Counted from the first letter of the stretch, positions 27,185-36,623 are shown. The stretch is DNA of 64,000 bases from an uncultured Succinivibrio sp. (GCA_934218695.1 CAKQDA010000002.1:1-64000), one strand, 5' to 3'. Notes: generated by a model from the letters alone, not told the origin. Made by a program: numbers and translations.

Positions 27185-27790
27185 TCAGTTCTTTGCAACA
27201 GTATTTTTTACAATATCTGTTAAAAGTTCGGCTGTTTTTTCAATACCAAAACGGCTTGAATCGATCATAATGTGTCTGTCATCAAATTCGCTTGTACACT
27301 CAGGACAGTGCTTCTTTCTGTAGGCTAAACGGGCTTCGTCTACAGTTTTTATCTGTTCTAAAGCTTTATCCTCATCCATGCCAAGTTCTTTGATACAGTT
27401 CTGCAGTCTTGCCTCTAATGGTGCATAGATGCAGATATTCAAAATGTTTTTTCTGCCACGCAGAATACTGTCTGCGCAACGGCCGACAATAATGCATGAC
27501 TCCTTGTCTGCATAGTCCTGAATAATGTTTTTCTGAACTTCAAAAACATTATTGTGAATACTGTATACAGAGAAATCAAAAAGGTAGGTTTTTCTCAGGA
27601 AAAAACTCTGACGTCCTGGATTTTCGTCATAGTGGCTGATTTCTCCCTTCTGAAGCCCCAATCTTTTTGCAGCTTCTTTAACGATATCTCTGTCCAGAAG
27701 TTCAATGCCCAAGTTAGATGCCATTTTCAGACCGATGGTTCTTCCCATTGCAGCGAACTGTCTTGAGATGGTTACAACGTAATTTGACAT
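27185..27790 (-). CDS. Cytidylate kinase-like family protein
   Basis: A 201-residue protein of the cytidylate-kinase-like group (PF13189). ISRQFAAMGRTIGLKMA is the degenerate P-loop at residues 8-24, LLDRDIVKEAAKRLG follows, and IIVGRCADSILRGRKN with the YRKKHCPECTSEFDD region are typical. True Cmk has a canonical GxxGxGK loop; this group does not, and its substrate is unknown. As the last gene of an amino-acid ABC operon it may be a fortuitous passenger. Confidence 0.8.
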   Translation of the reverse strand: MSNYVVTISRQFAAMGRTIGLKMASNLGIELLDRDIVKEAAKRLGLQKGEISHYDENPGRQSFFLRKTYLFDFSVYSIHNNVFEVQKNIIQDYADKESCIIVGRCADSILRGRKNILNICIYAPLEARLQNCIKELGMDEDKALEQIKTVDEARLAYRKKHCPECTSEFDDRHIMIDSSRFGIEKTAELLTDIVKNTVAKN

Positions 27791-27801
27791 AGCTTACCTC
27801 A

Positions 27802-28584
27802 TTAAGCCTTTACAGCGGAGATTCTGATCTTGCCTTTTTTTGCGTTCAGATGACGTACAAACAATGAAAGGCTGAAGTTGATAATAAAGTAAATAACTGC
27901 AGCGCAGCCATAAAGAACAAATACATCTGAAACGTTGATATTGCCAATACCATTATACATATTTGCTGAACTTAAAATCTGTCTTACGCGTGACATAAGT
28001 TCAACAGTTGCTACGTTTGCAAGGTATGAAGAATCTTTGATGGTAGTAATTATCTGGCTTAACAGAGTAGGAACAACGTTGCGGATAGCCTGAGGTAGGA
28101 TAATGTAGATCATAACCTGTACTACGTTAAAACCCTGAGAGTATCCTGCTTCAAACTGTCCCTGCGGAATTGAGTTAAGTCCTCCACGGATGATCTCGGC
28201 AATAACTGATGAAGTGAATAAAATCAGAGCAACTGAAGCTTTGAAAAGTAATTTTGTTTCAACAGTTGTAAGTCCAAAGAGCTTATGTGCAAAGATTGAT
28301 GGCACAGGGCAGAAAACCACACAGATAAAAATCCATAACAGCAGTGGTGTATTACGGAAGATCTCAATGTAGGTAATGGCAAGGTATTTGAATACTCGAT
28401 ATTTAGGTGCGTTGCAGTAGTTTCTTACCAAAGCCAGAATAGAACCGAAAATAACTCCCAGGAATACAGCAATAGCAGAAATGATAACTGTAAACAGAGT
28501 TCCTTTCAGAATATATATGATAATGGCATCAATGCTTAGGATATGAAAGCTTGCCATCCATTCTTGTAATAATGAAGTTTCCAT
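27802..28584 (-). CDS. Polar amino-acid ABC transporter permease 2
   Basis: A 260-residue inner-membrane permease of the HisMQ family with about five helices. FRNTPLLLWIFICVV is the family signature, and GGLNSIPQGQFEAGYSQGF is the EAA loop that contacts the ATPase; YIILPQAIRNVVPTLLSQ follows. Paired with the upstream permease, it forms the heterodimeric channel. It starts 8 bases after the first permease gene. Confidence 0.88.
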   Translation of the reverse strand: METSLLQEWMASFHILSIDAIIIYILKGTLFTVIISAIAVFLGVIFGSILALVRNYCNAPKYRVFKYLAITYIEIFRNTPLLLWIFICVVFCPVPSIFAHKLFGLTTVETKLLFKASVALILFTSSVIAEIIRGGLNSIPQGQFEAGYSQGFNVVQVMIYIILPQAIRNVVPTLLSQIITTIKDSSYLANVATVELMSRVRQILSSANMYNGIGNINVSDVFVLYGCAAVIYFIINFSLSLFVRHLNAKKGKIRISAVKA

Positions 28585-28592
28585 TTTATTTC

Positions 28593-29294
28593 CTATTTAG
28601 CTGTAGATGTCATTCTGTCACGTTTCTTCAGGTTGTTTTCCCAGCTTGAAGCCATCTTTGAAAGAGGGTAACAGAAGATGAAGAAAAGAACACCGCACAC
28701 TAAATATGCTGGACCATAAGCTCCACCAGTGGTTGCGCCAGTTACAAAACTGTAGGTCAGAGATATCAAATCAGAACCGCCAATAATGTACAAGCATGAG
28801 GTATTTTTGATTAGGTTAACCACCTGATTTACCATTGGAGGAAGAATTATCTTAATACTTTGGGGCAGAATGATGTAGTACATGGTTCCAAAGTAATTGA
28901 AACCCTGAGTATAAGCTGCTTCGAACTGACCTTTACTGATTGACTGAATGCCTGCTCTGATAACCTCAGCCATGTATGCTCCGTGATAAATTCCAATGGA
29001 GATAATACCTGACATTAAAATTCCGATACTGTGCCCAGAGAAGGATAGAGCATAGTATAAAAAGCAGATCTGAAGCAGAAGAGGGGTATTTTGAACAAAC
29101 TCAACATAAACACGAGCAACGGCAGCAAGCAGGTTCTTTCCGGATGTTGCCATCAGTCCAAAAACAATACCAAGACATAAAGAAATAAGCAGTGCTGACA
29201 GCGAAACTCCTACGGTGGTTAAAAAACCTAAAATGAAAGTTTCTTTAAAGTGCCAGACCATCATCCAGGCATCTATGGAAAATAAGTTACCCAT
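28593..29294 (-). CDS. Polar amino-acid ABC transporter permease 1
   Basis: A 233-residue HisMQ-family permease. FVQNTPLLLQICFLYYAL and AGIQSISKGQFEAAYTQGF (EAA loop) are diagnostic. The similar signature in the following gene shows that both halves of the channel are present. It lies third in the operon after the ATPase and binding protein, separated from the latter by a hairpin. Confidence 0.88.
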   Translation of the reverse strand: MGNLFSIDAWMMVWHFKETFILGFLTTVGVSLSALLISLCLGIVFGLMATSGKNLLAAVARVYVEFVQNTPLLLQICFLYYALSFSGHSIGILMSGIISIGIYHGAYMAEVIRAGIQSISKGQFEAAYTQGFNYFGTMYYIILPQSIKIILPPMVNQVVNLIKNTSCLYIIGGSDLISLTYSFVTGATTGGAYGPAYLVCGVLFFIFCYPLSKMASSWENNLKKRDRMTSTAK

Positions 29295-29317
29295 TGATTT
29301 ATCCTATTAAAAATAGC

Positions 29318-29335
29318 TGCCCCTAAAAAGGGGCA
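29318..29335 (-). other. Intercistronic hairpin after the binding-protein gene
   Basis: TGCCCCT and AGGGGCA form a perfect 7-bp stem. Such hairpins behind binding-protein genes often stabilise the upstream message so that it is made in excess of the permease; that role is inferred here. Confidence 0.6.
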
Positions 29336-29397
29336 ACATACTGTTCTCTGTTTTGAATCTAATAAATCAAATTAAAACTTTATTTAGAGATTCAGAA

Positions 29398-30246
29398 TTA
29401 CAGGTTATTTTCTTTGATTAACTTCTCAATGGTTCCATCAGCTAACCATTTCTTGATTAAACCATCAATAAATGGAGATAAACCGGAACCTTTCTTGGTT
29501 ACAACACCATATTCCTGAGGTGAGAATTTCTCATCGATAAAACCGCGAGTTGGAGTTTTATAGATATTTAAAATTGATTTATCAACACAGAATGCCTGAA
29601 CTTCGTTAGCAGCAAGTGCTGTAGAAATAGCTGGGTAGTTATCGAACTGGTGGAATTTAACACCATCTTTCCATGTTGAAGGATCGAATTTATCGGCATT
29701 AAAGTTCTTGCCATCTAAAAGCTTATTGTCAATAAGAGCCTGAACTAATGCCTTAGCAGAGGTTGAACCTGATGACACACCTACAGTTTTACCAAGAAGA
29801 TCTTTTAGGTGATGAATTTCACTCTTGTTCTCAACTAATACAGAGACGGCATCCTGATAGTATGGAGTAGAGAAATCCCAGTTCTTTTTACGCTCTGGAG
29901 TGATTGTAAAGGTAGCAAGAACACAGTCCAGATCACCTGAATCGATAAGCTCAGATCTTGTAGCTGCAGTCACTGCAGTGAATTCAACTTCAACATCCTC
30001 ACCGATTTCTTTTGCAATCAGTGTTGCAAGTGTATCTTCAAAACCTGTATATTCACCTGACAATGGATCTTTTACAGAGAAACCAACAACGTCATTTTTT
30101 ACACCAACACGTAGAACACCTCTGTCCTGAATGGCTTTGATTTCTTTAACATCTGATGGTGCCTCAGCTGATGCTGTTGAAGCAAATGTCGCAATACCAA
30201 GTGCAGCTGCAACACCTAAAGACAGTAAATTTTTTAGTGATTTCAT
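29398..30246 (-). CDS. Polar amino-acid ABC transporter substrate-binding protein
   Basis: A 282-residue periplasmic solute-binding protein (family 3). Signal peptide: KKSLKNLLSLGVAAALGIATF-type leader ending ASTASA. The mature part has RGVLRVGVKNDVVGFSV, GEYTGFEDTLATLIAKEIG, ATFTITPERKKNWDFSTPYY and LLGKTVGVSSGSTSAKAL, resembling PEB1 and other aspartate/glutamate binders. The exact ligand cannot be fixed. AAGGAGC precedes the ATG. Confidence 0.87.
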   Translation of the reverse strand: MKSLKNLLSLGVAAALGIATFASTASAEAPSDVKEIKAIQDRGVLRVGVKNDVVGFSVKDPLSGEYTGFEDTLATLIAKEIGEDVEVEFTAVTAATRSELIDSGDLDCVLATFTITPERKKNWDFSTPYYQDAVSVLVENKSEIHHLKDLLGKTVGVSSGSTSAKALVQALIDNKLLDGKNFNADKFDPSTWKDGVKFHQFDNYPAISTALAANEVQAFCVDKSILNIYKTPTRGFIDEKFSPQEYGVVTKKGSGLSPFIDGLIKKWLADGTIEKLIKENNL

Positions 30247-30277
30247 AAGAGCTCCTTAAAGAATAATCGTAATGAAA

Positions 30278-31006
30278 CTAGTGTTTTAATATTTTTCCTA
30301 AGAACTGCTTAACACGCTCATTCTTTGGTTCTGTAAAGAAATGTTCTGGTGTGCCTTCCTCAATAATGGTACCGTCAGCCATGAATACAACACGATCTGC
30401 AACCTGGCGGGCAAATCCCATTTCATGGGTAACAACAACCATTGTGATGTTTGATTCTTTAGCGAGCTTAATCATAACATCCAAAACCTCCTGAATTGTT
30501 TCAGGGTCGAGGGCTGATGTTGGCTCATCAAATAAAATGATTTTTGTCTGAGCACACAATGCTCTTGCTATGGCAATTCTCTGCTGCTGACCACCAGATA
30601 ATGTGGTCGGATAAACATGAGCCTTATCTTTAAGTCCAACAACTTCAAGATAATGCATTGCAAGTTTCTCTGCCTCTTCCTTACTTTTATGGAAGATCTT
30701 GATTGGAGCCAGCGTTAAGTTGTGCAGTACATCAAGATGAGGGTAAAGGTTGAATTGCTGAAATACCATAGACATATATTCGCGTATAAGCTTGGTTTTA
30801 TTCTTTTGTGTCAGCTCTTTTCCGTCAATGTAAACATGACCTGATGTCGGTGTTTCAAGAAAGTTCATGCAACGAACTGTAGTAGACTTGCCAGAGCCTG
30901 ATGGTCCAATAATAACTAGTTTCTCACCTTCGGCAACTTCCAAGCTTACGTCTTTGAGAACGTGAAGGTCACCGTAGAACTTGTTTATGTGGTCTAGTTT
31001 AATCAT
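30278..31006 (-). CDS. Polar amino-acid ABC transporter ATP-binding protein
   Basis: A 242-residue ATPase of the GlnQ/HisP type. Walker [10 protein letters not shown] is at about residues 34-42, the signature is LSGGQQQR, Walker [15 protein letters not shown], and the H-loop [17 protein letters not shown]. It energises uptake through the two permeases downstream. It is the first gene of the operon. Confidence 0.92.
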   Translation of the reverse strand: MIKLDHINKFYGDLHVLKDVSLEVAEGEKLVIIGPSGSGKSTTVRCMNFLETPTSGHVYIDGKELTQKNKTKLIREYMSMVFQQFNLYPHLDVLHNLTLAPIKIFHKSKEEAEKLAMHYLEVVGLKDKAHVYPTTLSGGQQQRIAIARALCAQTKIILFDEPTSALDPETIQEVLDVMIKLAKESNITMVVVTHEMGFARQVADRVVFMADGTIIEEGTPEHFFTEPKNERVKQFLGKILKH

Positions 31007-31036
31007 AGTAAGTAGTTTTACCTTTAATAAAATCTT

Positions 31037-31084
31037 AGGTCAGTCTAAGTGTTATCTTATATACTTTGTAAATGTTGCTGACCT
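31037..31084. repeat. Spaced inverted repeat in ABC operon upstream region
   Basis: AGGTCAG (31037-31043) and CTGACCT (31078-31084) are exact inverted copies 34 bases apart, about 30-80 bases before the ATPase start codon and flanking an AT-rich TATAAG. This could be a long stem in the leader or a pair of operator half-sites. Confidence 0.35.
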
Positions 31085-31256
31085 TTTGTGCAGATAATAT
31101 CATTAGCATTCCAAACTAAGTATTTAAAATTAAAAATGCACTAAAATATTGCAGTATTAAATTTAATAGATCAGATTTTGCACTTAAGTAAGGAATTACA
31201 GGAAGATAAAAATCAGATTTATGAAAGGCAGAAAAGTGAGAAATTCTGGGGAATAA

Positions 31257-31281
31257 AAAAAGATCCTAAAAAGGATCTTTT
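31257..31281 (-). terminator. Terminator of dsbB
   Basis: On the minus strand AAAGATCC-TTTTT-AGGATCTTTTTTTATT forms a perfect stem with a U-run just behind dsbB. Confidence 0.88.
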
Positions 31282-31287
31282 CTTTGA

Positions 31288-31833
31288 TTATTTGTAAAGC
31301 CTGTCGAAATTGCTAGTTTTCTTTTTTACAAAAATTCCAAGAAACATCAGAAATGCAATAACGGTTGCACTGGCAAACGTAATCAGGATCCAGAAAGGCA
31401 TACTCTGACCTAACAGTTCCCATTCAATTTTATCTGAACACAAGCCGAAAGGTTTAAACATCCATGGAGCAATGGTATCTAGAGGCAGAAATTCTGGAAA
31501 TTGAGCCTGGAGTTTACATGTATTACCAAATAAAGATGAATTGGTGTAGGCTCTGTAATGTTCCCATGTAACCAATAATCCTCCGACAGCACATGCCAGA
31601 AAACCTGCTGCACAGATAAATCTTATAATTAGATAATTTGCAGCCATTGCACCTACAAAACCCGCTACAACAAAACCTAAGAAATATGCTCTTTCATACA
31701 CGCAGTTGACACACGGATTCAAATGCAGTTCGTACTGGAAATACAAACCGCAAGCCTCCAGCGCAATACCGGATAAAAAAAGCAGAAACCAACAGAATCT
31801 TGAAGCGCATATGCTTTTAAATAGTTGTAACAA
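31288..31833 (-). CDS. dsbB: Disulfide bond formation protein B
   Basis: A 181-residue inner-membrane protein with four helices that reoxidises DsbA and passes electrons to quinone. The first cysteine pair is C41-C44 in NPCVNCVYER (E. coli CVLCIYER). The second pair is C106 (NTCKLQAQFPEF) and C132 (PFGLCSDK) in the periplasmic loop. All four essential cysteines are present. DsbA is not in the window. It lies downstream of nhaB, as in other gammaproteobacteria, but nhaB has its own terminator. Confidence 0.93.
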   Translation of the reverse strand: MLQLFKSICASRFCWFLLFLSGIALEACGLYFQYELHLNPCVNCVYERAYFLGFVVAGFVGAMAANYLIIRFICAAGFLACAVGGLLVTWEHYRAYTNSSLFGNTCKLQAQFPEFLPLDTIAPWMFKPFGLCSDKIEWELLGQSMPFWILITFASATVIAFLMFLGIFVKKKTSNFDRLYK

Positions 31834-31940
31834 GGTAGACTCCGATCATAATTGTTATTTTGTAAGGACTAGGCGAGCTAATAATATCATTTTGTTTATC
31901 ATTATTATTAGAGTTATGGCTCATTATTGTGCATTATTTT

Positions 31941-31970
31941 ACAAAAAAGGCTCTGCAGTTGCAGAGCCTT
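31941..31970 (-). terminator. Terminator of nhaB
   Basis: On the minus strand AAGGCTCTGCA-AC-TGCAGAGCCTT is a perfect 11-bp stem followed by TTTTG. Confidence 0.92.
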
Positions 31971-31991
31971 AACTAAAACATATTTTCTTTA

Positions 31992-33572
31992 CTACTTCAT
32001 TTGACCCTGAATAAGTTCAATTGAAGCTCCGTGAACCCATCCCTCACGAATTAGCCAACCTGTAAGCTCTGGCATCAGGAACCATGTTGCTAGCAGACCA
32101 ATTACTGTCAGTACAATGGTGTAAGGTAAAGCCATGTACATCATCTTAAAGTATGGCAGTCTGATTAAAGCTGCTATTGGAGATGTTAACAGGAACAGGA
32201 AAGCTGCCTGACCGTTTGGAGTTGCAACTGATGGCAGATTGGTTCCAGCGTTGATTGCAATAGCAAGCTCATCAAACTGTTCAGGAGTAATAACACCGTT
32301 TAGCAATGAATCACGAACCTGTTCAATATATATGGTTGCAACGAATACGTTATCAGAAACAGATGAAATGATACCGTTGGCCATAAAGAAAATAGGCAGA
32401 TGGAATTCCTTAGGAGTTGAGAATACCCAATCAATAATTGGGTCAAACAGTTTCTGTGTTGAAATTACAGTAACAACTGTAAAGAATACACATAACAATG
32501 CACAGAAAGGCATTGATTCTGTGAAAGCCTTGCCTACAGGGCCCTCAGATGTTATTCCACACAGAGCTGTTGCCAGAATAATAACAGATAAACCAATTAC
32601 GCCAACTGAAGCTAAATGAAACCCTAAGGCAACAACAAGCCAGAGTACACAGCATAACTGTACAATCAGATTTAATTTGTCACGCTTGGTTAATGATTTG
32701 GTCTGTTCTTCATCTTTCTTAACCATGATGTCATAGACAGCCTGAGGCATCTTATGTCCGTAACCAAACAGTTTAAAGTGTTCAACAACAAAACATGTGA
32801 TTAGGCCACAAATTAAAACTGGTACTGAAATAGGAGCCATACGCAGAGCGTAATCGATGAATTTCCATCCGCAGACATCACCGATGATCAGGTTCTGAGG
32901 CTCACCTACGATTGTACAAACACCACCCAATGTAGTACCAACAGCTGAGTGCATCAGAATGCTGCGTAAGAATGCTCTGAACTCATTTAGGCTCTTTTTA
33001 TGTTCTTCAGGAACGATGCTGTCGTTATTTGCAATCATTGCCATTGCATTGTTGTCTGTAATAATTGACATATACAGCTGGTACAGACCAACACATGTTG
33101 AAATGATGATAGCAAGAACAGTTAAGGCATCAACGAAAGCTGAAAGAATAGCTGACATGAAGCAGAACATTAAAGCTAAAAGCACACTTGATCTTACTTT
33201 TACTAACAACTTGGTAAAGAAGAACAGAAGGAAGTCACGGACAAAGTGAATACCTGCAACCATGAACATCAGCAACATGATAACTTCAAGATTTGATTCA
33301 ATCTCTTTTGTAACATGGTGCATATCGCACATGCCGATGAAACAAGCTTCAATTACTAAAAGACCACCAGCCTCAAGAGGGTAGCAGTCAAGAGCCATAG
33401 CAAGAGTGAAAATGAATTCGATAACCAGTAACCAACCTGCAATAAACATAGAATATTGTGCAACAATTGGGTTAATGATTAAGAATGCAATAATTACATT
33501 TTTATACCAAGCCGGAGCGCTGCCTAAAAAATTAAGCATACCTGCCTTGGCATAACTGATTGATGTGCTCAT
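31992..33572 (-). CDS. nhaB: Na+/H+ antiporter NhaB
   Basis: A 526-residue antiporter with about 12 helices, close to the E. coli length. The sequence AGMLNFLGSAPAWYKNVII at the N-terminus, HSAVGTTLGGVCTIVGEPQN and AINAGTNLPSVATPNGQAAF are characteristic of NhaB. It exports sodium in exchange for protons and helps maintain sodium balance, which would also serve sodium-coupled carriers such as the BASS transporter in this window. Confidence 0.93.
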   Translation of the reverse strand: MSTSISYAKAGMLNFLGSAPAWYKNVIIAFLIINPIVAQYSMFIAGWLLVIEFIFTLAMALDCYPLEAGGLLVIEACFIGMCDMHHVTKEIESNLEVIMLLMFMVAGIHFVRDFLLFFFTKLLVKVRSSVLLALMFCFMSAILSAFVDALTVLAIIISTCVGLYQLYMSIITDNNAMAMIANNDSIVPEEHKKSLNEFRAFLRSILMHSAVGTTLGGVCTIVGEPQNLIIGDVCGWKFIDYALRMAPISVPVLICGLITCFVVEHFKLFGYGHKMPQAVYDIMVKKDEEQTKSLTKRDKLNLIVQLCCVLWLVVALGFHLASVGVIGLSVIILATALCGITSEGPVGKAFTESMPFCALLCVFFTVVTVISTQKLFDPIIDWVFSTPKEFHLPIFFMANGIISSVSDNVFVATIYIEQVRDSLLNGVITPEQFDELAIAINAGTNLPSVATPNGQAAFLFLLTSPIAALIRLPYFKMMYMALPYTIVLTVIGLLATWFLMPELTGWLIREGWVHGASIELIQGQMK

Positions 33573-33678
33573 ATAACCTCAGTTTTTAAAGTAGCGTTTA
33601 CCACATTTGCAGTTGTCGTTTTAGCTGTGAATATGATAAGCAGTGATACAGACTAATTGTTCATAATAGTCAAAGTAA

Positions 33679-33714
33679 AATGTCAGTGAATTATATTATT
33701 TATCAGCTGACATT
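33679..33714. repeat. Inverted repeat between two leftward genes
   Basis: AATGTCAG and CTGACATT form a perfect 8-bp dyad, extendable with TGA/TCA across one bulge. It lies after the membrane protein gene at 33783 and before nhaB, so it may be a weak terminator or an operator for nhaB. Confidence 0.4.
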
Positions 33715-33782
33715 AAAAGAAAATTTTTTACATTGTGCGATTATTGATACAAAACAGTTTCGAGAACATAAAAAAGATATTT

Positions 33783-34556
33783 TTATTTCCTAAAGTTAAG
33801 CTTTGCTCTCAGGTTTAATGCGCAAAATGTAAATAAATTTAGTGTGTATATCGAAATATGCAAAATAAAAATTCGCAAAATCATAAAAGTTATAGCCGGA
33901 TCAAAATTGTCTTTACCAAGAATATAACCTTCTATATGCATAAGCTTAAATTTTGCAAAATAGGTCTCTATAACTGTAAAAATATAAATCAGAGCAACAG
34001 TGAAAAGAATGTATACAGGTAAATTTCTGAAAATTGTACAAAAAACTATCTTCAGTGGATTTTCTGTTTTGACTCTTAAATCAAGATCATTGGCTTTTAT
34101 AAAGCTATAAGCCGTGATTAGCATATGCATAGCTATTATCACAACAGCAGCTGTACAGATAAGAGTTGTAAGTGTGTGTGAATACTCAAGCTGTTCTGGG
34201 GTTGCAATCTGCAGAGTGGGATTTCTTTCTGCTTTATATTTGTATATTTCTAAAGCTTCATTTGCTTTAAAACAGAAATATTCAAATATGGCTGTTAGAC
34301 CTAAAAGGTAAATTATTTCGGTTGCAAGCATAGTCTTAAAATCAAATTTAAGACCTATTTTGAACGATAGGATTTTATCATTCTGTTTAGTGAAAACGTG
34401 GTACAGAATAAAAGTTGTAAGTGAAGGAAAGAGTAAAGTGAAAGGTACTGTCACAATGCAGGTTAATGGCTGTAACGCACCTTTTAACATAGCTATAAAA
34501 ATGCCGCCCGCATTTACTCTGTGCGGGCGGATTTGACTATTGTTATTCAATGTCAT
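33783..34556 (-). CDS. Hypothetical membrane protein
   Basis: About 257 residues with five or six predicted helices and no recognised family. The start is uncertain. ATG 34556 has no good ribosome site, and the frame then passes through a hairpin that looks like the terminator of yidE (34530-34504). An internal ATG at 34490 (MLKGALQPLTCIV) would begin just behind that hairpin and is also plausible. It follows yidE immediately. Confidence 0.55.
   Translation of the reverse strand: MTLNNNSQIRPHRVNAGGIFIAMLKGALQPLTCIVTVPFTLLFPSLTTFILYHVFTKQNDKILSFKIGLKFDFKTMLATEIIYLLGLTAIFEYFCFKANEALEIYKYKAERNPTLQIATPEQLEYSHTLTTLICTAAVVIIAMHMLITAYSFIKANDLDLRVKTENPLKIVFCTIFRNLPVYILFTVALIYIFTVIETYFAKFKLMHIEGYILGKDNFDPAITFMILRIFILHISIYTLNLFTFCALNLRAKLNFRK
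34496..34531 (-). terminator. Terminator-like hairpin behind yidE, inside the next frame
   Basis: On the minus strand CCGCCCGCA / TGCGGGCGG forms a perfect 9-bp GC-rich stem followed by CATTTTTATAG. It overlaps the first codons of the membrane protein gene as annotated. Confidence 0.75.
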
Positions 34557-34563
34557 CTGTTTT

Positions 34564-36297
34564 TTATAAAGCTGATGAAACAATAATTAACATTATCTGT
34601 GGAGACAGAATACGCAAGAACATTACAAAAGGATAAACTGTAGCATAACCGATTGATGATGCTTCTGCATCCTTGTACATGTTATTTGCATATGCCAGTG
34701 CAGGAGGATCAGTATATGAACCTGCAAGAACACCTGATAGCACCAGATAATTAACCTTGCATACCTTGAAACCGATAAATCCAACAATCAGTAAAGGAAT
34801 TATTGAGATTAATGTTGCCCAAGCCATCCAGTGCAGACCTAAACCATGAGTCAGTTCTTCCCAGAATCCGTTGGCTCCTGCGTTGATTCCTACAATTGTC
34901 AGGAACAGGGTAATACCGATCTCCTTGAATGCGGATAAAGCTGCTGTTGGAAGTCTCCAATGCATCTTGTTGCAGGTCCAGGTATCACCAAATCTGGCAA
35001 GTAATATTGCTGAAATCAGGGTACCGCCTATAACGCCAAGTTTCATTGGGGATGGAACACCAGGAATTGGAATTGGAACAGAACCTAATAGCATACCGAT
35101 GAAAAGACCAATGAAAATAGGCATCATTGGAACGTGGTTCATAGTTGCAGAAGAGTTACCAACAACTTTACCAGCTTTTTTGATGTTATCCAAAGTACCA
35201 ATAACGTTTAATTCATCGCCCAATGCCAGTTTCAGGTCAGGTGTAGGCATGAACTGAACGCCTGAACGGAATACTCGTGAAATTACTAAGTCGTAGTGAC
35301 CTTCAAGATCCAAATCGGACAGTGTTCTTCCCATTACATTATTGTTTGTAATGATTAAGTGACGTACAGAAATTGTTGAACCGTGAGTAGTCAGAACGTC
35401 TTTTGTCTCAGTACCTAATGCAATTGATGCCTTTGATACGAACTTTGAACCTCCGACAAGGTGCAAAAGATCTCCTTTTTTTAACACTAGATCTTTTGAT
35501 GGAACTGACAGTACTCCGTCCCTCTTGATACGAGAGCAGATTACTGTACCTTCTTTCACACAAGGAATATCACCGATAGTCTTACCAATGTAATCAGAAT
35601 TCTCTACCTGTACATTAGATACAATAGGAGCATCTCGACCTATATTTTTGCTGTCATGGTAAGCCTGACCTTCGCTGTCTACGCTGACCTTAAATATGAC
35701 TCGAATCAGGATCATTGTGATTAGAATAGAGCAAACACCAAAAGGATAGGCAACTGCATAGGCTTTTGGAACTTTTGTTACATCCAGACCTAAAGCGATA
35801 GGATCTTTGCCTAATCCCTGCAGTGCTGTTCCAATATCGGTAACCATAAGGCTTGCTGCACTCAATGCAGGAGTGTTGGTAATAGCACCTGAGTACATGC
35901 CAACCATTGCATCTGGAGTTACAATACCGCAATAGAACAAAGATAAAGCAATGGCGCATCCTAAAACAATGATGGATATAGCCAGAGAAATCAGTTTCAG
36001 ACCATTACCACGCAGTGCAGCAAAGAAGCTTGGTCCAACCTGAATACCGATTGCGTAAACGAAAAGCATCAGACCGAACTCTTGTAAAAAGTGAAGAATG
36101 CTAGCTTCAGCTGTTACACCGCCTGGCACATGTAATTCAAAGCCAAAATAGTGGTTTGCAATGTGTCCGACTAAAATTCCTGAGAACAGCACACCGCCGA
36201 TTCCCAATCCGACACCTTTGTACTTCAATTGTCCTAGGGCAATACCAAGTACAGCGCCGACTGATATATAAATAACTAACAGGGCAAGAGATGACAT
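34564..36297 (-). CDS. yidE: YidE-type transporter (aspartate-alanine exchanger family)
   Basis: A 577-residue protein with two membrane halves (about 1-190 and 400-577) separated by two RCK_C domains (about 205-375), the architecture of the AAEx family. KYKGVGLGIGGVLFSGILVGH, LMLFVYAIGIQVGPSFFAALR and the repeated TNTPAL and TDPPALAYANN motifs match E. coli YidE closely. Substrate unknown; related AspT exchanges aspartate for alanine. A terminator-like hairpin lies in its own leader. Confidence 0.88.
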   Translation of the reverse strand: MSSLALLVIYISVGAVLGIALGQLKYKGVGLGIGGVLFSGILVGHIANHYFGFELHVPGGVTAEASILHFLQEFGLMLFVYAIGIQVGPSFFAALRGNGLKLISLAISIIVLGCAIALSLFYCGIVTPDAMVGMYSGAITNTPALSAASLMVTDIGTALQGLGKDPIALGLDVTKVPKAYAVAYPFGVCSILITMILIRVIFKVSVDSEGQAYHDSKNIGRDAPIVSNVQVENSDYIGKTIGDIPCVKEGTVICSRIKRDGVLSVPSKDLVLKKGDLLHLVGGSKFVSKASIALGTETKDVLTTHGSTISVRHLIITNNNVMGRTLSDLDLEGHYDLVISRVFRSGVQFMPTPDLKLALGDELNVIGTLDNIKKAGKVVGNSSATMNHVPMMPIFIGLFIGMLLGSVPIPIPGVPSPMKLGVIGGTLISAILLARFGDTWTCNKMHWRLPTAALSAFKEIGITLFLTIVGINAGANGFWEELTHGLGLHWMAWATLISIIPLLIVGFIGFKVCKVNYLVLSGVLAGSYTDPPALAYANNMYKDAEASSIGYATVYPFVMFLRILSPQIMLIIVSSAL

Positions 36298-36330
36298 TTA
36301 ATAAATACCATTGGAATAAAAAATAAATAA

Positions 36331-36357
36331 AAAAACAAAGCCTAACGACTGTTAGGC
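36331..36357 (-). terminator. Terminator-like hairpin in the yidE leader
   Basis: On the minus strand GCCTAAC-AGTC-GTTAGGC is followed by TTTGTTTTTTTATTT. It lies about 35-60 bases upstream of the yidE start codon. No leftward gene precedes it, so it would act on yidE's own transcript. Confidence 0.7.
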
Positions 36358-36519
36358 CTTATTTAAAACTGATTTTATCATATCTGTAAAATTTATTCCT
36401 GTTAATGGCAGGACAAAATAACGAATATTGCACAGATTTGCGTAAAAAGTATTAGACAAAAGCTGTATTAGCACCAATATGGAAAGAAAATTTGACTAAA
36501 AATAATCGAATTTAATTGA

Positions 36520-36541
36520 TTTTGTGTGTCATGTCACAAAA
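36520..36541. promoter_or_regulatory. CRP-like binding site
   Basis: TTTTGTGTGTCATGTCACAAAA fits the CRP consensus layout TGTGA-N6-TCACA with a single change (TGTGT). It lies about 100 bases before the small secreted protein gene and within the divergent region to yidE. Confidence 0.55.
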
Positions 36542-36623
36542 ATAAGAGTATATTATCATCCGGTTTGACAGTTACGAATTTTAGCTGCCTTTAGAATTCT
36601 TAAATTTCAACGTGGAGAACAAT

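Larger units (their letters stand above)
36298..36623. other. Divergent promoter region between yidE and the yjjPB unit
   Basis: About 326 bases containing the yidE leader hairpin on the minus strand and a CRP-like palindrome at 36520-36541. No gene is visible. Confidence 0.5.
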
